Source: Oligoflexia bacterium (GTDB taxonomy: Bacteria > Bdellovibrionota > Bdellovibrionia > JABDDW01). From it: a stretch of 64,000 bases of DNA. The notes beneath the pieces are model-generated. The model was not told where the DNA came from. It worked only from the letters and a program-made list of their open reading frames with translations, and searched no databases. Of the stretch, positions 59,276 through 64,000 are shown in pieces. The position numbers were made by a program, and so were the translations under genes. The stretch is from contig JADJXN010000002.1 of assembly GCA_016715815.1 (NCBI GenBank), positions 310,001 to 374,000 of the forward strand, written 5' to 3'. Position 1 is the first letter of the stretch; each line of letters starts with the position of its first letter.

Positions 59276-59315
59276 AGGGGTGAGCACATAATTTGCTTCA
59301 CCCCTTTTTATTTTT
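59276..59315 (+). terminator. Intrinsic terminator between rpmA and obgE
   Basis: AGGGGTGA (59276-59283) pairs with TCACCCCT (59298-59305) as a perfect 8-bp stem, with GC pairs continuing inside the loop, and is followed by five T, one A and five T. The T tract ends at the obgE ATG (59316), and the stem occupies the place where a ribosome site would be. It may work as a partial terminator or attenuator setting Obg levels. Confidence 0.8.
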
Positions 59316-60341
59316 ATGAAGTTTATTGATGAAGCACAAATTTATGTAAAATCAGGCTCCGGTGGACCGGGTGCTGTTTCTTGGCGAAGAGAAAAGTTTG
59401 TTCCCCGCGGAGGTCCTGATGGTGGTGACGGTGGTGTTGGCGGAGATGTTATTTTTAAAGTTAACCCACAAATGAACACACTTTTAGATTTTAAGTTTAA
59501 TCGACGCTTTATTGCTCAAGATGGTGATCCGGGGGATAAGCAAAACATGACCGGTAAAAATGGGCAAGACGCAGTTATAAATGTTCCGGTTGGTACAGTT
59601 ATCAAAGACTTGAGAGGCCAGCTGCTTGCAGATTTAAGTCAAGAGGGTGAAGAATATGTATTTTTAAAAGGTGGCCGTGGCGGAAAAGGGAATCAGTTTT
59701 TTAAAAACTCTATTAATCAAGCTCCAAAATTTTCCCAGCCGGGAGAAAAGGGTCAAGAAGCAGATATAAAGCTTGAGCTAAAACTTTTAGCGGACGTGGG
59801 AATAATTGGTTTTCCAAATGCGGGCAAATCAACTCTTATTTCAAGAATATCAGCGGCGCGCCCTAAAATTGCAGATTACCCGTTTACTACACTGGCGCCT
59901 AACTTGGGAGTTGTTAAAGGCAGAGGTGAAAAAAATTTTGTTGTGGCAGATATACCTGGGCTTATTAAGGGGGCACATAAGGGCGCGGGTCTTGGAATAA
60001 AATTTTTAAGACACATTGAGAGAACAAAAGTATTTATACATTTAATTGACGGCTCTGGTTTTTCTGGCAGAAACCCCTTAGATGATTTTAAAGACATAAA
60101 TGAAGAGTTAAAACTTTATGACAAAAATAAAAAAGATGAAGAAGGCTTTTTTGCGCTATCAAAAAGAAAACAGATAGTTGTTGTTAACAAGGCCGACGCT
60201 TTAAGTGAAGAAATGAAGGAAATAATTTTAAAAGACTTTAAAAAGAAAAAAATTAAACCGCTTTTTGCCTCTGCAGTAACGGGCTTTGGCATAAAACCAC
60301 TTCTAGATGAAGTTACAAGGATTTTAGATGAAGAAAACTAA
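59316..60341 (+). CDS. obgE: GTPase Obg/CgtA
   Basis: Obg is an essential GTPase for late 50S assembly. The glycine-rich Obg domain is at about 1-158 (FIDEAQIYVKSGSGGPGAVS, GGDGGVGGDVIF). The G domain follows, with G1 GFPNAGKSTL near 166, DYPFTTLAPN, G3 DIPGLIKGAHKGAG and G4 NKAD. The poorly conserved C-terminal OCT domain is absent (341 residues). The start codon has no Shine-Dalgarno; its upstream bases are the 3' arm and T tract of a terminator. It overlaps the nadD-rsfS gene by 14 bp. Confidence 0.95.
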   Translation: MKFIDEAQIYVKSGSGGPGAVSWRREKFVPRGGPDGGDGGVGGDVIFKVNPQMNTLLDFKFNRRFIAQDGDPGDKQNMTGKNGQDAVINVPVGTVIKDLRGQLLADLSQEGEEYVFLKGGRGGKGNQFFKNSINQAPKFSQPGEKGQEADIKLELKLLADVGIIGFPNAGKSTLISRISAARPKIADYPFTTLAPNLGVVKGRGEKNFVVADIPGLIKGAHKGAGLGIKFLRHIERTKVFIHLIDGSGFSGRNPLDDFKDINEELKLYDKNKKDEEGFFALSKRKQIVVVNKADALSEEMKEIILKDFKKKKIKPLFASAVTGFGIKPLLDEVTRILDEEN

Positions 60342-61401
60342 GACTAAAAAAACAAAAGTAAAAAAAACTGCAAGGCCAGCTAAAACCAAAGTTTTATCAG
60401 ACGAAAGAATTGGCTTGTTTGGAGGAGCATTTAATCCCATTCATGTAGGGCATTTAAAAGCCGCCATGACAGTAAAAATGAATTTAAATTTAGATAAAGT
60501 TTATTTTATTCCTACTTTTAAAGCGCCTCACAGAGAAATTACAGGCCCAGGCGCACAAGACAGGGCAGAGCTAATACAAGCAGCCATAACAAATTACCAG
60601 GATGAGCTAGGTGTAAGTGATGTTGAAATAAAGAGAAAAGGTATTAGCTACACCATAGATACTTTGAAAGAATTTAATAAAACCCATAAAAGCCAAAATA
60701 TTTATTTTATTGTGGGGGCGGACGCATTTAATTACCTACACACGTGGCGAAGTTTTTCTGAATTATTAAAGCTTTCTCAATTTGTAGTTGTAACTAGGCC
60801 AGGAGTAGAGTTCTCATTTTACAATTTGCCAGAGGATTTAAATGCAGCCCTTAAGCCTTATGTTAAAACAACAAGTTTAAATAAAATTGTTTTAAAAAAT
60901 AAAAATGAAATTCATTTGGTTCAGCTTCAAGACAATAATGCTTCATCAACGGACATAAGAAAGCGTTTACGTACGGGTGGTGATGTTAGAAACATGGTTC
61001 CTGAAAAGGTTTTAAACTTAATACAGGAAAAAGGTTTTTATAAAAGAAGTATCCCGGCCATAAAAGATTTTAAGCATTTCGCCACTTTTTGTGCAGAGGC
61101 GGCTTTAGATAAAAAAGCCTTGTCTTTAAAAATATATGACATGCTAAAGCGTAGCAGCTACTCTGATTATTCTTTAATTTGTAGCGGCACAAGCACAAGA
61201 CACACTGTATCTATCGCAGAAAACATTATAGATAAAGTGAAGGAAGAATTTGGTGTTAGGCCTCTTAGCTTTGAGGGCTCAAGAGAGGGGCGTTGGGTTT
61301 TAGTTGATTATGGAGCTCTTGTTGTACATGTTTTTGAAGATGCAGAACGCATGAAATATAAAATTGAAGAGTTGTGGAAGGGTTGCCCTCAAGTACAGTG
61401 A
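60328..61401 (+). CDS. nadD: Fusion of nicotinate-nucleotide adenylyltransferase (NadD) and ribosomal silencing factor (RsfS)
   Basis: A 357-residue two-domain protein. After a basic Lys/Thr-rich leader of about 25 residues comes NadD at about 27-225: RIGLFGGAFNPIHVGHL (nucleotidyltransferase HxGH motif), KRKGISYTIDTLKEF, IVGADAF and SSTDIRKRL. From about 235 to 355 RsfS/RsfA follows: KKALSLKIYDMLKRSSYSDY, ICSGTSTRHTVSIAENI, EGSREGRWVLVDYGALVVHV. The two are commonly neighbours, in the order nadD-rsfS, and are one frame here. NadD makes deamido-NAD; RsfS blocks subunit joining under starvation by binding L14. Confidence 0.93.
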   Translation: MKKTKTKKTKVKKTARPAKTKVLSDERIGLFGGAFNPIHVGHLKAAMTVKMNLNLDKVYFIPTFKAPHREITGPGAQDRAELIQAAITNYQDELGVSDVEIKRKGISYTIDTLKEFNKTHKSQNIYFIVGADAFNYLHTWRSFSELLKLSQFVVVTRPGVEFSFYNLPEDLNAALKPYVKTTSLNKIVLKNKNEIHLVQLQDNNASSTDIRKRLRTGGDVRNMVPEKVLNLIQEKGFYKRSIPAIKDFKHFATFCAEAALDKKALSLKIYDMLKRSSYSDYSLICSGTSTRHTVSIAENIIDKVKEEFGVRPLSFEGSREGRWVLVDYGALVVHVFEDAERMKYKIEELWKGCPQVQ

Positions 61402-61868
61402 AGGTCATTTTTTTAACCACAACAAATAAATTTCCGCCATGGCTTGACCAGTTAAGTGAAGAGTATGCAAAAAAAATTTCATTTTGGCTGCCAGTAGAGC
61501 TTAGAAATTTAGCAACAAAAAATTTCTCAAGGCAAGATAAAGAGCATAAATTAAAAGCGGAGGAAGAGAGCTTTATTAATTTTTTTAAGGCCGATGATTT
61601 TGTTTTGCTCTGCGATGAAAGTGGAAAAAATTTTAACTCAATAGAGTTTTCTAAAAAGATAGAAAATATTTTATCAACATCTAAAAAAAGACTTCTTATT
61701 GTTATTGGCGGCGCTTTTGGTGTGGGGACGCAGGTCAAACAGCGCGCTGATATGGTTTTATCTTTAAGTAATTTTGTACTTAATCACCATCTAGCACTTG
61801 GGGTTGCTGTGGAGCAGGTTTATAGGGCTGTCACTATTTTAAAAAATGTAAAGTATCACAACCAGTAG
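61398..61868 (+). CDS. rlmH: 23S rRNA (pseudouridine-1915-N3)-methyltransferase RlmH
   Basis: RlmH is a SPOUT methyltransferase acting on m3-psi1915 in helix 69 of 70S ribosomes. Marks: LLCDESGKNFNSIEFSKKIE, VIGGAFGVG and LSLSNFVLNHHLA, then EQVYRAVTILKNVKYH, the knot region and dimer segment. The GTG at 61398 overlaps the nadD-rsfS stop (GTGA) and gives MKVIFLTTTNKFP, the normal N terminus; a GTG at 61374 would add eight residues. RlmH beside RsfS is a known neighbourhood. Confidence 0.93.
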   Translation: MKVIFLTTTNKFPPWLDQLSEEYAKKISFWLPVELRNLATKNFSRQDKEHKLKAEEESFINFFKADDFVLLCDESGKNFNSIEFSKKIENILSTSKKRLLIVIGGAFGVGTQVKQRADMVLSLSNFVLNHHLALGVAVEQVYRAVTILKNVKYHNQ

Positions 61869-61869
61869 T

Positions 61870-62541
61870 TTGTCCGCCTCTGCGGATTTAGTTTCGGACG
61901 TCATATTTTGTTTAAAGACTTTAGGCAAGGGCCAAGCCTTTGCAAGCCTTCTTCATTTTATGATCCTAAATTCATGCAGAGTGTGCGGAATTTTTTTAAT
62001 TAAAAAAAGTGTTTTATGTAAAGTGTGTGCACTGAACTTTCAAAAAAGCCCTTTACTTAAAAGAAGGCAAAATCATTTAACCATATTTTCACTTTTTGAG
62101 TTAAATGACGTAACCTACAATTTAATTAAGGCGTGTAAAGGGGCCAAAGATCGTGCTCTTATAAAAGAATTGGCAAGACTGCTTGCAAATAAAGTTCTCT
62201 TTGAAATAGCTGAGGTGATAGCTGGTGTTATCCCCATACCATCTAAAAACGCATCTGTGGTTGACCATGGGTTTATGTTGGGGCACTACGTGGCAGCAGT
62301 TTTAAATAAGCCGCACCTACCGGAAACGCTATATTTTTTAAACCCAAAAGAGCAAAAAAGCCTAAGTTTGCAAGATAGAATGCAGGTTAAAATGAAAGCG
62401 CAAATTAAACTCCCCTGTGCTTATCAGGGTGTATGGCTTTTGGTAGATGATGTCATTACTACAGGCCTCACAATGCAGGAAGCATTTAAAAGCCTAAGCG
62501 TTCCCAATGTAGTGTGTCTAACCCTTGCAACAAGGCTCTAA
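61870..62541 (+). CDS. ComF-family phosphoribosyltransferase-like protein
   Basis: Up to 223 residues. A four-Cys zinc ribbon (CRVC ... CKVC at about 36-53) is followed by a phosphoribosyltransferase fold ending in VWLLVDDVITTGLTMQEA (PRPP loop, about 190-207). This is the ComF/GntX layout, linked with DNA uptake or DNA-nick repair. ComF proteins usually contain GRNQA(R)QL between the two; here the equivalent, PKEQKSLSLQDRM, keeps QxxLSxxxR. Start is unsure: TTG 61870 gives a 30-residue leader, ATG 61960 begins next to the ribbon. It lies 1 base after rlmH. Confidence 0.8.
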   Translation: MSASADLVSDVIFCLKTLGKGQAFASLLHFMILNSCRVCGIFLIKKSVLCKVCALNFQKSPLLKRRQNHLTIFSLFELNDVTYNLIKACKGAKDRALIKELARLLANKVLFEIAEVIAGVIPIPSKNASVVDHGFMLGHYVAAVLNKPHLPETLYFLNPKEQKSLSLQDRMQVKMKAQIKLPCAYQGVWLLVDDVITTGLTMQEAFKSLSVPNVVCLTLATRL

Positions 62542-62574
62542 AGGAGTATAAAGACTGGATTACAGTGAACTTTT

Positions 62575-63231
62575 ATGAATAGATTTTTAATACTTTTCTA
62601 TACAGTTTTAGCTTTGTCAGCGCCTTTAAAAGAAGAATTAAAGCTCTTAAAGGAAGTAGAAAAAAAATACTCAAAGACAAGTGGTATCACAATGGAGGTA
62701 ACAAAAAAGCTGACCATTGCTCTTTTGGAAAAAGAAAAAAAGTCTTTTGGTGAAATTAAAATCAAAAAGGGTGGTTTTTTTAAATGGCATACTGTGAAGC
62801 CTGAAGAAAACACGATCTTATTAACCCCAAAAGCAGTTTGGGTGATAGATGCGCCCATGGATGACCAAGATAGAACCATTGTTTTAAAATCAAAAAGACC
62901 AAAGAAAAACCAGTCGCCCGCAATAGTAGCTTTTTTAATGGGAAAAGGTGGTTTAACAAAAAGCTACCATGTTGTTAACACAGCCCAAGAAGAGGATAAT
63001 AACGAGAAAATTAGATATTACTTAAAATCCAAAACCACCCATGAAGCTGTAACAGAGTTGGAAGTGGTTATTAATAAAAAAACAAAGAATGTTGAAAAAG
63101 TTATTTTTGTTGACCACATTGGTAATAACACCGTTTTAGAATTTGATGCCGTAGAGTTTGATAAAAAATTTGATAAAAATGAATTTGAATTTGATGCGCC
63201 TAAAGACGCAGAAATAACCATTTTGGAGTAA
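62575..63231 (+). CDS. LolA-like periplasmic lipoprotein carrier
   Basis: A 218-residue protein with a short signal peptide (MNRFLILFYTVLALSA), then a LolA/LolB beta-barrel-like sequence: YSKTSGITMEVTKKLTIALL, GEIKIKKGGFFKWHTVKPEE, ILLTPKAVWVIDAP. LolA ferries lipoproteins from the inner to outer membrane. Similarity is by pattern and size, including the FKW and VWVID strands; sequence identity is low, so a distinct LolA-type function is possible. The high lipoprotein content of the region makes a carrier plausible. Confidence 0.75.
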   Translation: MNRFLILFYTVLALSAPLKEELKLLKEVEKKYSKTSGITMEVTKKLTIALLEKEKKSFGEIKIKKGGFFKWHTVKPEENTILLTPKAVWVIDAPMDDQDRTIVLKSKRPKKNQSPAIVAFLMGKGGLTKSYHVVNTAQEEDNNEKIRYYLKSKTTHEAVTELEVVINKKTKNVEKVIFVDHIGNNTVLEFDAVEFDKKFDKNEFEFDAPKDAEITILE

Positions 63232-63238
63232 AATAATT

Positions 63239-63721
63239 ATGCCCTCATTTGACATAGTGTCTGAAGTAAATAAACAAGAAGTAGATAATGCTGTAAACCA
63301 AGCAAAAAAAGAAGTAACAACTAGATTTGATTTTAAAAACCTGCCCGTTGAAATTACTCTAGACAAACTAGAAATAAAATTAATGACCACTTCAGAAAAA
63401 ATAGACGCCTTAAAAGAAATTGTGGAATCTAAACTCATTAAGCGTGGGGTGAGCGCGCAAGTTCTGGATTACCAAAAGCCAGAAGAGGGCTCAATGGGAA
63501 CAAAGAGAATTGTGGCTAAATTAATTAATGGTATTTCAAAAGAAAAGGCTAAAGAAATCAACCAAGCAATTAAAGACTTAAAATTAAAAGTACAGCCAGC
63601 CATTCATGATGATCGTATTAGAGTCACTTCAAAAAGCATTGATGAATTACAAACTGTTATCCAAAGTATTAAAGCAAAAAATCTTGGGATACCGCTACAG
63701 TTCACAAATATGAGGTCATAA
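63239..63721 (+). CDS. YajQ-family nucleotide-binding protein
   Basis: A 160-residue protein starting MPSFDIVSEVNKQEVDNAVN with the RFDFKN strand and ending GIPLQFTNMRS, the fixed ends of the YajQ/UPF0234 family. Members bind cyclic di-GMP or nucleic acid; some are regulators of virulence in Xanthomonas. The two RNP-like repeats are seen at about 1-80 and 85-160. Its stop shares a base with the rimO start (TAATG). Confidence 0.93.
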   Translation: MPSFDIVSEVNKQEVDNAVNQAKKEVTTRFDFKNLPVEITLDKLEIKLMTTSEKIDALKEIVESKLIKRGVSAQVLDYQKPEEGSMGTKRIVAKLINGISKEKAKEINQAIKDLKLKVQPAIHDDRIRVTSKSIDELQTVIQSIKAKNLGIPLQFTNMRS

Positions 63722-64000
63722 TGGAACAAAAACTTGTTCACTTTGTTAGCCTTGGGTGCCCTAAAAACCTAGTAGATAGTGAAATTATGTTGGGCCACCT
63801 TAATAGAGCCGACTATAAAATAACCCAGGACCCTCAAATTGCAGACGCCATTATTGTGAATACTTGTGGCTTCATAGATTCCGCCAAAAAAGAATCTATT
63901 AGCACCGTTTTAGAAATGGCAGAGTATAAAATTAATGGCAAAAAAAATATGAAGCTAGTAGTGGCGGGGTGTCTTACCCAGCGTTACAAGGATGAGTTAG
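63721..64000 (+). CDS. rimO: Ribosomal protein S12 methylthiotransferase RimO, N-terminal part (runs off right edge)
   Basis: Only the first 93 codons are present. The sequence has VSLGCPKNLVDSEIMLG and IVNTCGFIDSAKKESI, with two of the three cysteines of the UPF0004 cluster, and VVAGCLTQRY with the third. The LGCPKNxVDSE string separates RimO from MiaB. RimO adds a methylthio group to Asp89 of ribosomal protein S12. The start overlaps the yajQ stop, so it is in the same operon. Confidence 0.93.
   Translation, partial: MEQKLVHFVSLGCPKNLVDSEIMLGHLNRADYKITQDPQIADAIIVNTCGFIDSAKKESISTVLEMAEYKINGKKNMKLVVAGCLTQRYKDEL

Noticed and set aside
1..64000. CRISPR arrays, insertion sequences, tRNA or rRNA genes, prophage
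   Set aside because: No direct-repeat spacing, transposase frames, cloverleaf or phage genes were found; the sequence is continuous core genes.

Overview
This 64 kb window is a continuous, gene-dense piece of an A+T-rich Gram-negative chromosome. Outer-membrane features are plentiful: many lipoprotein signal peptides, three periplasmic parvulin chaperones, a LolA-like carrier, an LpoA-like lipoprotein, the Tat system and PilT. Gene content (rpsF-DUF2232-rplI-dnaB, DapL-type lysine pathway, DksA-like factors, FHA protein, a biotin-dependent carboxylase with an acyl-CoA mutase, a deo nucleoside-salvage cluster) suggests a member of the Bdellovibrionota or a related former delta-proteobacterial lineage. 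That assignment rests on gene content only and is moderate in confidence. There is no IS element, prophage, CRISPR array, tRNA or rRNA; the region looks like core chromosome.

Layout. 1-7.5 kb (minus): an apparent eight-gene unit read from a promoter at about 7.55 kb: etfB-etfA, a DUF374 acyltransferase joined to a PDZ lipoprotein, three parvulin-type folding factors, pdxA, and a phosphohexomutase that runs off the left edge. 7.7-9.5 kb: a small unknown protein, an alpha/beta hydrolase and an FHA protein. 9.6-13.1 kb (plus): rpsF, a DUF2232 membrane protein, rplI, dnaB and a small protein. 13.1-14.0 kb (minus): a Fis-like regulator and queE. 14.1-25.1 kb (plus): ftsK (frameshifted here), secreted proteins, a small LptM-like lipoprotein, dapF-dapA-dapB-dapL, a degenerate FolK-like protein, transaldolase and a large secreted beta-sandwich protein. 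25-36 kb (mostly minus): an MltD-like lytic transglycosylase, a patatin (frameshifted here), lon, dksA, an LpoA-like lipoprotein, dnaJ, grpE, hemW. 36-41.4 kb (plus): M16 protease, tatB, tatC and a secreted HExxH protein. 41.4-47.8 kb (minus): acyl-CoA mutase, the three subunits of a propionyl/acetyl-CoA carboxylase, and asnS. 47.9-55.5 kb: a second secreted HExxH protein, a subtilase lipoprotein, purine nucleoside phosphorylase-deoA-deoC, acylphosphatase and pilT. 55.6-64 kb (plus): RNase G, a CoA-transferase, rplU-rpmA-obgE, a nadD-rsfS fusion, rlmH, comF-like, lolA-like, yajQ and the start of rimO.

How the genes fit together. The left operon couples electron-transfer flavoprotein with envelope biogenesis. 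The dap cluster supplies meso-diaminopimelate by the direct LL-DAP aminotransferase route. The carboxylase/mutase block handles propionyl-CoA and possibly other short acyl-CoAs. The deo block breaks down nucleosides to central metabolites, which would suit an organism living on nucleic acids of other cells. The right end is a ribosome-assembly neighbourhood (L21, L27, Obg, RsfS, RlmH, RimO, RNase G).

Most notable observations: all seven convergent gene pairs overlap at their stop codons or are 2 bp apart, leaving no room for terminators; two genes (ftsK, patatin) are broken by frameshifts that are each repaired by one extra C in a C4 run; an intrinsic terminator lies inside the signal-peptide region of the next gene; nadD and rsfS are fused; and deoC, probably also grpE, has a promoter placed so that the mRNA would be leaderless.
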